From Candidatus Aminicenantota bacterium (GTDB lineage: Bacteria; Acidobacteriota; Aminicenantia; Aminicenantales; Saccharicenantaceae), in the NCBI GenBank assembly GCA_014360015.1, contig JACIYJ010000004.1, forward strand, positions 1-64,000: 64,000 nt of DNA. Direction: 5' to 3'. Within the stretch, counting starts at the first letter, position 1, and each line of letters starts with the position of its first letter. Shown in pieces: positions 1-9,042 of the stretch. Position numbers and translations under genes: made by a program. Under the pieces are notes generated by a model. That model was given only the letters and a program-made list of their open reading frames with translations. It was not told the DNA's origin and did no database searches.

Positions 1-55
1 ATGGGTGCACTCTTGCAAAGCTCATAGTAAGTAGGGTATATATTTTCTGTCATTG

Positions 56-120
56 GGGCTTCCTCCTCCTTTCAGTTAAAATTTTCAACAAAATTTTTAA
101 CGGAGGAAGCCCTGCTTTTT
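56..120 (+). terminator. Large inverted repeat with T-run, likely terminator of an upstream gene
   Basis: An 11-bp perfect stem (GGGCTTCCTCC at 56-66 with GGAGGAAGCCC at 102-112) encloses an AT-rich inner stem (75-85 with 90-101). Five Ts follow at 116-120. The T-run on the + side suggests termination of a gene lying before the window, just ahead of the thiamine promoter. The arms could also be a mobile-element end; no transposase is visible here. Confidence 0.45.
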
Positions 121-247
121 CAAGTACCAGGCTGATAAATTTTCTGGCCTCTTCTGCCGAAGTCCCTATGGCCGGACTGCTACCCCGCTTCTGCCAAATA
201 CTCCCTCTAACCTGGATACTATCTCTTAACCTGAAAGAAACAAAAGC

Positions 248-276
248 TTGACAATTTATTTTGCCAGTATTAAATA
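248..276 (+). promoter_or_regulatory. Promoter of the thiamine operon
   Basis: A consensus -35 TTGACA (248-253) is followed after 17 bases by an AT-rich, poor -10 (TAAATA, 271-276). It lies directly before the TPP riboswitch, so transcription would start at or just before the aptamer. Confidence 0.45.
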
Positions 277-285
277 AATCCTGTT

Positions 286-374
286 CTGTCAGGGGTGCCT
301 TCGGCATCTTCTGAACGAAGGCTGAGAGCAGACCCTTTGAACCTGACCTGGGTAATACCAGCGTAGGGAGACAG
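286..374 (+). promoter_or_regulatory. TPP riboswitch (THI element)
   Basis: The highly conserved THI-box segments are readable in order: GGGGTGCC with TTCGGC, then GGCTGAGA, then ACCCTTTGAACCTGA, then GGGTAATACCAGCG and TAGGGA. A closing P1 stem CTGTC (286-290) with GACAG (370-374) frames the aptamer. It precedes thiM by 65 bases. No terminator hairpin with a T-run is visible between aptamer and start codon, so control of translation initiation is the more likely mode (inference). Confidence 0.95.
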
Positions 375-439
375 AGTCTTCAGGGGAAAAAGCTCAGCCT
401 CTCTAAACAGAATTATTCTATCTCAGGAGGTATGAGACC

Positions 440-1237
440 GTGTTTACAGCCCAAATCATCGCCCTGGACCTGGAAAAAATTCGTAAGCAAGCCCCTCTGG
501 TCCACAACATCACCAATTATGTGGTGATGAATCTAACGGCTAACGCTCTTCTTTCCATCGGTGCTTCGCCGGTGATGGTTCATGCGATTGAAGAAGTGGA
601 AGATATGGTCAATTTAGCTTCAGCTGTAGTCATCAACATCGGAACGCTGAGTTCTCACTGGGTGGAAGCTATGGCTAAAGCCATCAAAGCGGCTGAGCGA
701 AAAAAAATTCCGGTGGTTCTGGACCCGGTCGGCGCCGGGGCCACTCCTTATCGCACAGCTACCGCCCGGCAGTTACTGGAGGCAGGCCCGGTGGCCATAA
801 TTAGAGGCAACGGCTCAGAGATCAGAGCCCTAATTGATTCCGGAGCCAGGACTAAAGGCGTTGACAGCCTCGAAGGTTCCGAAGCTGCGGTGGAAGCCGG
901 AAGGGAGCTTTCGAAAAAATATTCTTGCGCGGTAAGTATCAGCGGATCTACTGATATTATTGTTAAAGACGATAAGACCATCCGCATCGCCAACGGCCAT
1001 CCTCTGATGCCGCGGGTCACCGGACTTGGCTGCACCGCTTCGGCTATTACCGGCGCTTTTGCAGCAGTTAACTCTGACTATCTGCAAGCTGCAGCCGGAG
1101 CCATGGCCGTCATGGGAATCTGCGGGGAGCTGGCCGCATCCGAAGCTAAGGGCCCAGCCAGCTTTGAAGTAAGTTTTCTTGACTGGCTTTACCGAATAGA
1201 TAAAGAAGAAATCGAAGAAAAACTTCGGCTGGGCTGA
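440..1237 (+). CDS. thiM: Hydroxyethylthiazole kinase ThiM
   Basis: This enzyme phosphorylates 4-methyl-5-(2-hydroxyethyl)thiazole with ATP, a thiamine salvage step in the cytoplasm. The 265-residue length is normal for the family. Visible motifs are PLVHNITNYV near residue 19, the DPVGAG segment near 95-100, GNGSEI near 123, and VTGLGCTASA with the conserved cysteine at 198. The start is GTG at 440, preceded by AGGAGG (425-430) at good spacing; an ATG at 432 is in another frame. It is the first gene after the TPP riboswitch and is followed by thiE and thiL, so TPP very probably represses it. No thiC, thiD or thiG is present in the window, consistent with a salvage operon. Confidence 0.96.
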   Translation: MFTAQIIALDLEKIRKQAPLVHNITNYVVMNLTANALLSIGASPVMVHAIEEVEDMVNLASAVVINIGTLSSHWVEAMAKAIKAAERKKIPVVLDPVGAGATPYRTATARQLLEAGPVAIIRGNGSEIRALIDSGARTKGVDSLEGSEAAVEAGRELSKKYSCAVSISGSTDIIVKDDKTIRIANGHPLMPRVTGLGCTASAITGAFAAVNSDYLQAAAGAMAVMGICGELAASEAKGPASFEVSFLDWLYRIDKEEIEEKLRLG

Positions 1238-1294
1238 TAAAGATTTAAGGCCAGGTGATAATAAAAACTGAATTTAATCATAAATGTTAGGTAA

Positions 1295-1957
1295 ATGACG
1301 GGCTCAAAAATGAGAAAAAGAAATCCTGTAGATTTAAGTTTGTATCTGGTCACCGACCGCCGACTGGCGACTGGCTTCACCCTTGAAGAATTGATAACCA
1401 GAGCTATAGAAGGCGGGGTAACGGTAGTCCAACTCCGGGAAAAAGAATGTTCTTCTCGAGAATTTTATGAACTGGCTCTACGAGCGAAAAAAATTCTTCC
1501 GCCTGAAATCCCGCTCATCATTAACGATCGTCTGGACATTGCCTTAGCTTCTGGAGCCTCAGGTCTTCATCTCGGACAGAGTGACTTGCCTGTTGAAGTG
1601 GCCAGAAAGCATCTCGGGCCTGAGGCCATCATCGGGCTGTCTGTGGAAAATCTGGAGCAGTTAAAAGAAGCTGTTAATCTTCCTGTGGATTACTTAGCTA
1701 TCAGTCCGATCTTCCCCACTCCGACCAAAACCGACACTGGTCCAGCCTGGGGTCTGGATGGTTTAGAACAGGCCAGAAGATTGACGGACCTTCCCTTAGT
1801 GGCTATCGGGGGGATTAATGAGAGCAATGTGGTTTCAGTCATCAAAGCTGGAGCAGACGGCGTGGCTGTGGTTTCAGCCATCTGTGCCGCCCGGGACCCA
1901 GAGGAAGCCGCCAGAAGACTGAGAAACATAATAGAAAAAGCCAGAAGAAACAGATAA
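1295..1957 (+). CDS. thiE: Thiamine-phosphate synthase ThiE
   Basis: ThiE couples HMP-pyrophosphate with hydroxyethylthiazole phosphate, the product of the preceding ThiM, to give thiamine monophosphate. The 220-residue TIM barrel shows LYLVTDR, VQLREK, LIINDRLDIA, GLHLGQSDLP, the TPTKTD phosphate/pyrophosphate loop, VAIGGI and GADGVAVVSA. It lies 57 bases after thiM on the same strand. An in-frame ATG at 1310 (MRKRNP) is an alternative start; neither start has a strong ribosome binding site. It is probably co-transcribed with thiM under the riboswitch. Confidence 0.95.
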   Translation: MTGSKMRKRNPVDLSLYLVTDRRLATGFTLEELITRAIEGGVTVVQLREKECSSREFYELALRAKKILPPEIPLIINDRLDIALASGASGLHLGQSDLPVEVARKHLGPEAIIGLSVENLEQLKEAVNLPVDYLAISPIFPTPTKTDTGPAWGLDGLEQARRLTDLPLVAIGGINESNVVSVIKAGADGVAVVSAICAARDPEEAARRLRNIIEKARRNR

Positions 1958-2061
1958 GGTGGAAATTCATAGAACAAGATAAGGTGAATGCAGATTGATC
2001 AGCGTTTGTGATTACCAATCTATATCATAATGATGAAAGGATATCGGCAAACTAAGAAAAT

Positions 2062-3117
2062 ATGGTAAAAGACAGGGATAAAAATATGAAAGATAAGAGT
2101 AAATTAAAAATAACTGACATCGGTGAGTTTGGCTTTATCGCTCGGTTCTCTCCTTCCTTCACCCGAAAACTGCCCAAAAATCTGGTGGGAATAGGCGATG
2201 ACTGTGCGGTAATTCCCTGGAAGAACCGGAAAAAATTGTTGGTAACCACTGATCTACTGCTGGATGGAGTTCACTTCTTAAAAGAAAAAATATCACCGGC
2301 TGACCTGGGTTATAAATCCTTAGCCGTTAATCTCAGTGATATTGCGGCCATGGGTGGCCAACCGCTCTGGGCTTTTCTGTCCATAGCTATCCCCCCGGAG
2401 ACCGAGATTGGCTGGCTGGACGAATTTTTCAGGGGCTGGCGAAGCCTCAGCCAGAAGACCGGAGTTTACCTTCTGGGCGGCGATACTACCAGGTCGACCG
2501 AGAAGCTGGTGATTAATGTCATGGTACTGGGTGAAGTTGAAGACGGATTTATCAAATACAGGTCAGGAGCTCAACCAGGAGATGTGATTGCGGTCACTGG
2601 AGACCTGGGAGATTCGGAAGGCGGATTGAGATTAATATTAAACAACAGAACTAAAAATCAGGAAGGTTCTGCTGAAAAATATTTATTAAAACGCCATTAT
2701 CGCCCGCGCCCCCATCTGGAAGAAGGCTTCTTTTTAGCCCATCGGGCTGAAGTCAGAGCTATGATGGATGTTTCTGACGGAATAGATTCAGACCTAAAAA
2801 GAATTATCGAATGTTCGGACTGCGGTGTCGAAGTGCATCTGGAAAATTTGCCTGTTTCTTCGGCCTTAAGAAAATGCGGTCAGAAATACGGCTGGAACCT
2901 TGACGAAGTGGCTGCTGCTGGCGGGGAAGATTACTGCCTCTTAATAACCGTCAATCCGGAGCGCTTTTCTGAACTGGCCCGAAAATATCAGCAGCGATTC
3001 AAACGGCCTCTTTTTCCCATCGGCCGCATTACTGAACAAAAAGGTAATTTTGTTTATCTGAAAAACGGTCAGCCGGTCACTCTGAGAAAGACCGGTTTTG
3101 ACCACTTTAAAACCTGA
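2062..3117 (+). CDS. thiL: Thiamine-monophosphate kinase ThiL
   Basis: ThiL phosphorylates thiamine monophosphate to the active cofactor TPP using ATP. It has the AIR-synthase/PurM-like fold. Visible motifs are GEFGFIARF near the N-terminus, GIGDDCAVI (metal-binding aspartates), TTDLLLDGVHF, LAVNLSDIAAMGG, LLGGDTT, MMDVSDGIDSDL and AAGGEDYCLL. It follows thiE by about 100 bases and completes the ThiM-ThiE-ThiL salvage route. The start at 2062 has a poor ribosome binding site. An in-frame ATG at 2086 (MKDKSKLK) sits after AGGGA and may be the true start. Confidence 0.94.
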   Translation: MVKDRDKNMKDKSKLKITDIGEFGFIARFSPSFTRKLPKNLVGIGDDCAVIPWKNRKKLLVTTDLLLDGVHFLKEKISPADLGYKSLAVNLSDIAAMGGQPLWAFLSIAIPPETEIGWLDEFFRGWRSLSQKTGVYLLGGDTTRSTEKLVINVMVLGEVEDGFIKYRSGAQPGDVIAVTGDLGDSEGGLRLILNNRTKNQEGSAEKYLLKRHYRPRPHLEEGFFLAHRAEVRAMMDVSDGIDSDLKRIIECSDCGVEVHLENLPVSSALRKCGQKYGWNLDEVAAAGGEDYCLLITVNPERFSELARKYQQRFKRPLFPIGRITEQKGNFVYLKNGQPVTLRKTGFDHFKT

Positions 3118-3215
3118 TTTTTTTTACAGGCCTGCCAGCCTCTGCAGTTCATCTGAAAAATAAATAATTATCGACAAATATCATCAGCTTTTGAATAACT
3201 TACCCAGATTCAAGC

Positions 3216-4088
3216 TCATTTCAAAACTTCTTTAAGCACATCGGCATCTTGAGCTGATATTATCTTATTTTCAAAAATGACCTGAACCTCAAGTTGCTGG
3301 CCAGAGACCTCAACTAAGAGAAAATGATTGGCCCCTCCATTTTTGATATAAAGGTTGTTGAGTCGAGGACCTCCACCACCGCTAATGTAATATTTAATCC
3401 CGTCTATTTCCTTAGTTGGACCGAACCGATGATAATGGCCGGCAAATACTGCCAGAACCTTATTCTGAACAAGCAGGGGATGAATTTTACTTATCCAGAA
3501 ATCTTTGTCGCGCTGGTGCACATATCTGCTGGTCTTAGTCCAGAGAGGAACATGGACAAAAACAAAGGCTCCTTTCCATTGTTCAGAACTGGCCAGGTCA
3601 GCTTTCAGCCATTCAAATTGTTTCCGGCCAATATGCCCGAGCCGGTTCTCTTCCACATTCCAGAGAACAATAAAATGATAACCTTTAAGGTCAAAAGACT
3701 GGTAAGTTTTCTGATAACGTTTCAGGTAAACTTCAAGAGATTTTTTACTGTAGATGTCGTGGTTGCCGGGAACCCGATAAAAAGGAGCCTGGATCCTCGA
3801 TACCAGTTGGTCAAATTCCTTCCACTGCGACTCGGCCCGTCGCAGACCATATCCGGCAATCATATCACCCAGGTGAATGACTACATCGGGCTGAAAACCA
3901 TTAATTTTATCTATCATATTTTTGAAAAATGGGCTCTTTTTGCTGAAAAACTCCGGGCTGGTATCACCGATTATCACCATTCTTAAATCAGCAGGAATTA
4001 GCGGTAGTGAGGAGCTCCAGACAAAAAGCAAAAAAACAACAATTACCTGCAGCTGTCTGCTTTTCATTTTTTGCCTAAGAAAATTCAT
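3216..4088 (-). CDS. Secreted metallophosphoesterase
   Basis: This is a calcineurin-like phosphoesterase, probably exported. The start is ATG at 4088, with AGGAGT at good spacing; the longer reading frame to 4163 lacks this. The N-terminus carries a basic stretch and a hydrophobic signal or anchor (VIVVFLLFVW). Metal-ligand motifs follow: GDTSPE, HLGDMI, VPGNHD, a histidine in FVFVHVPLW, and GHYH near the C-terminus. These are the family blocks D-x-H or its variant, GD, GNHD and GH-x-H; the first block reads IIGDTS instead of D-x-H. The substrate cannot be read from sequence. It is convergent with thiL and stands alone. Confidence 0.85.
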   Translation of the reverse strand: MNFLRQKMKSRQLQVIVVFLLFVWSSSLPLIPADLRMVIIGDTSPEFFSKKSPFFKNMIDKINGFQPDVVIHLGDMIAGYGLRRAESQWKEFDQLVSRIQAPFYRVPGNHDIYSKKSLEVYLKRYQKTYQSFDLKGYHFIVLWNVEENRLGHIGRKQFEWLKADLASSEQWKGAFVFVHVPLWTKTSRYVHQRDKDFWISKIHPLLVQNKVLAVFAGHYHRFGPTKEIDGIKYYISGGGGPRLNNLYIKNGGANHFLLVEVSGQQLEVQVIFENKIISAQDADVLKEVLK

Positions 4089-4528
4089 TAATCTCACTCC
4101 TAAGAAGCCTTTATCCTCATGCTTAAAAAAAGTTACAATTAAAATAAATTTTAACACATTCACCTATCAACCTAATGCTTATTGAATCCGAATGAATAAT
4201 CCTTTCTCCGGAAGTTGCCACTTACCGATCAAATTTGATTTCTCTGGTGACTCGGGTTCTCACTGGCTACATATATTTCAGACATTCAACTTTCCTACCT
4301 CTATCGGCTTTTCTGTTCTCCTGATTTTATTATTTTAATATTCGAATTAAAAGAAAAATTACCGGAATGAAGAGAAGCTGGCTGACTTAACTTCAGACAA
4401 ATTCCCCTTTGATTTTTTATTATTTTTAAGCTAAAGTTAATGGTCAATTAAATATTACTGCCTATCTTAAAATATTATTTTTGCAGCTTTTTTTATTTAT
4501 TTTTTAATCACCTTGACAGGACAGGGTA
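4089..4528. other. 440-bp intergenic region between divergent genes
   Basis: AT-rich spacer between the phosphoesterase (minus) and a PAS kinase (plus). I see no coding pattern, no family A, B or C repeat and no clear -35/-10 pair. It presumably holds promoters for both genes. Confidence 0.4.
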
Positions 4529-5950
4529 ATGCGGTCAAAAAAACTCAAGGACAAAAAAACCGCCCGCCGGAAAAAAGGAACAATTTCTGACACAATTTAC
4601 AAAAATCTGGTTAAACATTCTCCCTATGGTCTGGTCCTAATTGATAGCTTCGGCCGCTGGCTTTTCACCAATCCAGCCTTTACTGAGATAACCGGTTATA
4701 CACTCAAGGATATTCCCAACGGGAAGGCCTGGATGGAAAAAGCTTTCCCTGATGAAGAAAAAAGGAAAGAAATCATCGCCCTCTGGAAAAAGGATTATGA
4801 AGAAGGAATAGTTAAAGACCGTGAATTTGAAGTCACCTGCAAAAATGGAGAGAAAAAATGGCTGGAAATGAGGTCAACTTTTCTCCCATATAGCCGGACT
4901 ATAGTATCCTTCCACGATATCACTGAAAGAAAGGCTTTAGAAGAAGCCAAGAAAAAATCCGAGTCTTATTACCAGGCTCTTCTCGAAGCCATTCCTGACA
5001 TGGTAGTTATAACTGACCCCAACGGCTTCATCACTTACGTTTCGGATTCAACTACTAAATTCCTCGGTTACAATTCTCCAGATGAAATTATAGGAAAATT
5101 TAATCAGGATTTCTTCGCACCTGAAGAACTGGAAAGAATTCAGCAGTTAGGTTCTCTTATCCAGACCCATGGTTTCCTTAATCAGCAGGTGGCCACAGTG
5201 GTCAGAAAAGACGGGAAAAGAAGAATTGTGGAAATAAGCTCGGCTATGGTTCCCAGTTTCCAGGGTCAGCCTTCAGCCTATATCGCTATCTTGCGCGACA
5301 TCACCGACAGAATTCAGCTGGAAAATGACCTGCGCCAAATGCTTAAAGAAAAAGAGATCCTGATTCAGGAAATTCATCATCGAGTCAAGAATAACCTGCA
5401 ATTGGTTCACAGTCTTCTACGTCTCCAGTACTATAAGAGTACCAATCCTGAAGTTCAGACTGCTCTCAAAGACACCCAGAGTCGGGTCAGGGCTATCGCC
5501 CTGATTTATGAAAGCTTGCTTCGAGCTGACCGACTCGACCGCATCAACCTGAAAATCTATCTGGATAAGATTGTCTCCCACCTGGCGGCCATCTATCACA
5601 AAAAAGAAAAAAACATTGAAATCCTCCTCGACTTAGAAGAAATTTATCTCGATATTTCCCGCGCTCATCCCTCCGGCCTGATCGTCTCTGAGCTCGTTTC
5701 CAATTCTTTAAAATATGCTTTTGCTAACCGGGAAAAAGGAACGATAACTGTCTCCCTGCACAAAAATGATGAAGGGAAAATTGTTCTTTCTGTCAGGGAT
5801 AATGGCTCAGGGTTACCACCGGATTTTGATTTTAAAACTTCAGACTCGCTCGGATCTCAAATCGTCTCTGACCTGGTCAAACAGCTAAATGGATCGATAG
5901 TCATAAACTCAGACCAGGGCACAGAAATCACCATCATCTTCAGCGCTTAG
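4529..5950 (+). CDS. PAS-PAS-HisKA_2 sensor histidine kinase
   Basis: A soluble 473-residue kinase with no membrane segment. A first PAS domain (about residues 20-140) and a second (about 148-265) are each followed by a typical PAC end (SFHDITERK, AILRDITDR). The dimerisation/phosphoacceptor domain is of the HisKA_2 type, with EIHHRVKNNLQ carrying the phosphorylated histidine near residue 285. The C-terminal ATPase has NSLKYAF (N box) and DNGSGLP (G box). HisKA_2 kinases often signal to output proteins encoded elsewhere; no response regulator is adjacent. A larger relative with the same catalytic half lies at 27878-30688. The signal is unknown. Confidence 0.92.
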   Translation: MRSKKLKDKKTARRKKGTISDTIYKNLVKHSPYGLVLIDSFGRWLFTNPAFTEITGYTLKDIPNGKAWMEKAFPDEEKRKEIIALWKKDYEEGIVKDREFEVTCKNGEKKWLEMRSTFLPYSRTIVSFHDITERKALEEAKKKSESYYQALLEAIPDMVVITDPNGFITYVSDSTTKFLGYNSPDEIIGKFNQDFFAPEELERIQQLGSLIQTHGFLNQQVATVVRKDGKRRIVEISSAMVPSFQGQPSAYIAILRDITDRIQLENDLRQMLKEKEILIQEIHHRVKNNLQLVHSLLRLQYYKSTNPEVQTALKDTQSRVRAIALIYESLLRADRLDRINLKIYLDKIVSHLAAIYHKKEKNIEILLDLEEIYLDISRAHPSGLIVSELVSNSLKYAFANREKGTITVSLHKNDEGKIVLSVRDNGSGLPPDFDFKTSDSLGSQIVSDLVKQLNGSIVINSDQGTEITIIFSA

Positions 5951-6085
5951 GCCGGGCCAGGCTGAAATCAATCACTTCAGAAGAGGCCACTCAAAATCAC
6001 GCTTGCTGCCTGTCTCTAACCTTAAATAGATTCCCTCTCCCTCAGTCAGACTCGCTCATTATTTTCGCCTTTATTGGTAAGAGCC

Positions 6086-7024
6086 TTAACTGACTGAAGC
6101 TAAGGCAATCAGGGCTCGCATCAGCTTGAAGCCTTCAAGATAATCCTGGGTGTTGAAAACTAAGGTCCGAGGTGAAGGTCTTCTGACCCCTGGAATCAAC
6201 AATCCCAGCTCGGCTTGGTTGCTGTGGTGAAAGTCAATTTCGAATTGATAAGGTGGCTGGAGAACATAAGGCTTGATGATACCAACTGAAGACAACGCCT
6301 TTTTAGCCCCTTCTCTGAGGTCGTTCAGCACTTTTTCCCGGGCAAAATTGCGAGCAGCAAACCGGTTGACAGCTTCTTTAACCGGAACCACTATCAGGTC
6401 TTTCCCCAGAAGCTCCTGAGCCTGACGGCAGGTTTCGGTGTCGCCGGTAAGCAGCACCACCGGCACCTGGTAATAGCCAGCAATGGCTGCATTGATCCCC
6501 AGTTCCGGCATTTCTATTCCGTTAATTTTAATGGCAAAAATGGCCGCACCGGAGATGGTATGGTCAAGAATGGCCGGAGCCGAACCGGCGCGAGCATGAT
6601 AGCCGACAAAAACACAGGCCTGAAAGGTTGAATCTATACCTTCCATCATCGACAGGGGCTTGGGGGAACCGGAGATCAACTGAGCCCGGGGATCAAGATC
6701 GCTGGCAATGATGTTGCGCATGCTTCCGTGGGAGTCATTGACCACCACTTCCGTGGCTCCTGCTTCAAACAACCCCTTGACTACGGCGTTGACGTCTTCC
6801 ACCATCCATTTCCTGGCCAGTTGATACTCTGGAGAATCGGCTGAACACTGATTGCCATGAACAACACCCCAGATGCCTTCCATATCGACAGAGACAAATA
6901 CCTTGAGCGGTTTCTGGGGTGAAGCGGTCGTTCTAACCTGAGCCAGGCTCATCACGGTCGTAACCGCTATGAGAAGAATGCCTGTAATCAAAGCCTTAAT
7001 TACCGGTTGAGCTTTTCTTTGCAT
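6086..7024 (-). CDS. M55 family D-aminopeptidase (DppA-like), exported
   Basis: M55 peptidases are zinc D-aminopeptidases that release N-terminal D-amino acids, typically in cell-wall peptide recycling or nutrient scavenging. The 312-residue protein starts with a signal peptide (residues 1-30, ending near LAQ). It then shows VSVDMEGIWG (metal-binding D and E), VNDSHGSMRN, GYHARAG, LDHTISG, and GDTETC further on, in family order. The start at 7024 is supported by AGGAGG nine bases upstream. A signal peptide implies a periplasmic role, whereas B. subtilis DppA is cytoplasmic. It is monocistronic. Confidence 0.9.
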   Translation of the reverse strand: MQRKAQPVIKALITGILLIAVTTVMSLAQVRTTASPQKPLKVFVSVDMEGIWGVVHGNQCSADSPEYQLARKWMVEDVNAVVKGLFEAGATEVVVNDSHGSMRNIIASDLDPRAQLISGSPKPLSMMEGIDSTFQACVFVGYHARAGSAPAILDHTISGAAIFAIKINGIEMPELGINAAIAGYYQVPVVLLTGDTETCRQAQELLGKDLIVVPVKEAVNRFAARNFAREKVLNDLREGAKKALSSVGIIKPYVLQPPYQFEIDFHHSNQAELGLLIPGVRRPSPRTLVFNTQDYLEGFKLMRALIALASVS

Positions 7025-7203
7025 TTTATCTTCCTCCTGATTGAAACTTTAAATTTTTTAATGTTTCCTTCAGTTTAATAACTCATTTTTGACTCCGAAG
7101 GCAACCAGCTTTTTAAATTTTTTCCTTCATCAGAAATTTTAGTAGCCTGGATTGATCCTGATAAAAATATTTAGTTACGCAAACTTCTTCTGTTATAATC
7201 TCT

Positions 7204-7440
7204 ATGAAAAGAAGGATGAAATCAATGACCGGACTGGCAATAATCCTAACGCTGGTTTTCTCGCCAGTAGCCGCCCTTTCTTCCTATCTCATAACCTATG
7301 CCGAATACAAAAGACATTTTCCTGAGGACCTGAAAAGAGCCAGGAAATTAGCTCTGAGCTTTGCTCTGACTACCTTCATATTTTTTGCCGTGATGATATT
7401 TCTGGCAGTGATTTTTATTGATAAATTTCTGCCGAGGTAA
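7204..7440 (+). CDS. Small two-TM membrane protein, unknown function
   Basis: A 78-residue protein I do not recognise. It has two hydrophobic segments (about residues 9-30 and 48-72) separated by a charged loop (EYKRHFPEDLKRARK). A cytoplasmic basic N-terminus is likely. It precedes a GT2 glycosyltransferase by 38 bases on the same strand and may be co-transcribed with it, possibly as a membrane partner (inference). The ribosome binding site is weak. Confidence 0.6.
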   Translation: MKRRMKSMTGLAIILTLVFSPVAALSSYLITYAEYKRHFPEDLKRARKLALSFALTTFIFFAVMIFLAVIFIDKFLPR

Positions 7441-7478
7441 AGATAAAGCAAAGAAAATAGGCCTGGTATTGAGTTAAA

Positions 7479-8273
7479 ATGACTCAAGGTAATAACGACA
7501 TTAGAATCAAAAGCGAAACAGCAGAAGAAAAAAATCATAACCATATTTTTTTGTCCATCGTCATCCCGGCTTATAACGAAGAAAAAAGAATCGGGCTCAG
7601 CCTGCGGAAAATAATAGATTATTTAGAGCTGAGGAATTTCAGGGCGGAAATTATTGTGGTTGATGACGGAAGTTCAGACCGAACAGCAGAAATCTCCAGA
7701 GAAATTCTGGCTGACTGGTCAGTATCCCAGGTTATTTCGTTTCCAGAAAACAGGGGCAAAGGTGCGGCAGTTAAAGAAGGCGTTTTAAGAGCCGGCGGCG
7801 AACTGGTTTTATTTACTGATGCCGACCTTTCCACACCGATCGAGGAGCTGGAGAAATTTCTGCCTCTAATTGAACAGGGTTTTGACCTGGTCATCGCCTC
7901 CAGAGCCCTGCCAGAATCAGACATCAGAAAAAGGCAGAGCTGGCTACGCGAACATATGGGCAAGGCTTTCAACCTACTGGTGAGATTTCTTCTGTTAAAA
8001 GGTATAAAGGACACGCAATGCGGATTCAAGCTTTTCCAGAAGGCCGCGGCTAAGGAAATTTTCAGCCGGTTGCAAACGACCGGCTTCGCTTTTGATGTCG
8101 AAGCACTGCTTCTGGCCAGAAAGCTTGGTTATAAAATCGCTCAGGTCCCGGTTGTCTGGATTAACTCCCCTGAATCCAGAGTCCGCCTCTTCCGAAGCTC
8201 CATCCGGATGTTATGGGAACTCTTAAAAATAAAAAGAAGGGAAAAAAATGGTGACATCCTACACATTTCCTAA
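7479..8273 (+). CDS. GT2 glycosyltransferase, dolichyl/polyprenyl-phosphate glucosyltransferase type
   Basis: A family 2 glycosyltransferase that would move a sugar from a nucleotide donor to a polyprenyl phosphate on the inner membrane face. Motifs are IVIPAYNEE at the start of the GT-A fold, VVDDGSSDRT, FTDADLSTP (the metal-binding DxD-like site), DTQCGFKLF and GFAFDVE. This is the Alg5/DPG-synthase pattern. There is no C-terminal membrane domain, so the small membrane protein encoded just upstream may help recruit it. The last residues (after KRREK: NGDILHIS) and the TAA stop are encoded by a family B repeat at 8247-8280, so the native C-terminus has apparently been replaced. Confidence 0.9.
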   Translation: MTQGNNDIRIKSETAEEKNHNHIFLSIVIPAYNEEKRIGLSLRKIIDYLELRNFRAEIIVVDDGSSDRTAEISREILADWSVSQVISFPENRGKGAAVKEGVLRAGGELVLFTDADLSTPIEELEKFLPLIEQGFDLVIASRALPESDIRKRQSWLREHMGKAFNLLVRFLLLKGIKDTQCGFKLFQKAAAKEIFSRLQTTGFAFDVEALLLARKLGYKIAQVPVVWINSPESRVRLFRSSIRMLWELLKIKRREKNGDILHIS

Positions 8274-8280
8274 TTTTTTC
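8247..8280 (+). repeat. Family B repeat at the 3' end of the GT2 gene
   Basis: Reads AATGGTGACATCCTACAC then ATTTCCTAATTTTTTC, a diverged copy of the family B head and tail. The TAA stop of the GT2 gene lies inside it (8271-8273). Confidence 0.8.
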
Positions 8281-8394
8281 TTGCCTTCTTCATTCATCCC
8301 TCGGCAGATTTTCAATAATACGAGCTGCCCTCTCCACTATAACTCATCTGCTAACAGAACTCAGGTTGCCCCATGTTTTTATCTCGCCACATAA

Positions 8395-8853
8395 TTATTT
8401 AAATTTCTCACCTTCATCTAACAATTCTTCCAGCAACCGACAAGCATCTTCCACAAACCCGGTACAGTATTTCTGAAAAAGCCCTTTTTCCGAGGCCAGG
8501 GCCAGACCATGCGGTGTCTTCAGGCTGCAGCCAATCAGGTCCGAACAATTTATCGAACCATGAAGTTCGGTAAACCGCTGGCAGAACTTCTGAGCCAAGG
8601 CATAGGTTAAATCCTTGGCCGCCCTATCTTCTGCCCGACTTCGACCGAAATGCAATCCGAGCACCAAGAGCGCACCCATCACTGCCCCGCAGGTTAATCC
8701 CATATGAGATACACCGCCGCCCAGCACCTGGGAAAGTTTGAGGGCTTTTTCCCGTGGAATTCCCTGCTCTTCGGCATAGGGTGTGAACACCGCCTGTGAG
8801 CAGCTGAATCCTTCCTCAAAAAGTTTTCTGGCCTGTTCAGTCTTTTTGCTCAT
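8395..8853 (-). CDS. C_GCAxxG_C_C family redox protein
   Basis: A 153-residue protein of the C_GCAxxG_C_C family, all-alpha proteins with conserved cysteines thought to bind a metal or Fe-S group, common in anaerobes; the function is not established. Visible are GFSCSQAV, GGGVSHMGLTCGAVMGA (the GCAxxG-type core), NCSDLIGC and the late YCTGFVEDAC. The start is the ATG at 8853, with AAGGA nine bases upstream. The longer frame to 8997 is basic, lacks homology and is unlikely to be translated. Confidence 0.85.
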   Translation of the reverse strand: MSKKTEQARKLFEEGFSCSQAVFTPYAEEQGIPREKALKLSQVLGGGVSHMGLTCGAVMGALLVLGLHFGRSRAEDRAAKDLTYALAQKFCQRFTELHGSINCSDLIGCSLKTPHGLALASEKGLFQKYCTGFVEDACRLLEELLDEGEKFK

Positions 8854-9042
8854 ATTCATTCCTTGCTTTAAAAATTTTACCAGATTTTTTTCTTTTAAAA
8901 GATAATTTTTATTGCCCGGTCTGAATTTAATTTCACCTTTTTTATATATTCCAGTTTTATGTATTCCAGATTGTCTTGTTGACAGAAACCAGAACAATGA
9001 CTAATCTAAAAGCAACCTAAAACCAAAACCATAGAGGTAAAA

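Noticed and set aside
50-307. 85-residue minus-strand frame overlapping the riboswitch
   Set aside because: It starts inside the TPP aptamer, reads through the large hairpin and shows no family pattern; the structure and promoter explain the DNA better.
3324-3986. 220-residue plus frame opposite the metallophosphoesterase
   Set aside because: Fully antisense to a gene with clear metal-binding motifs; composition is that of a shadow frame.
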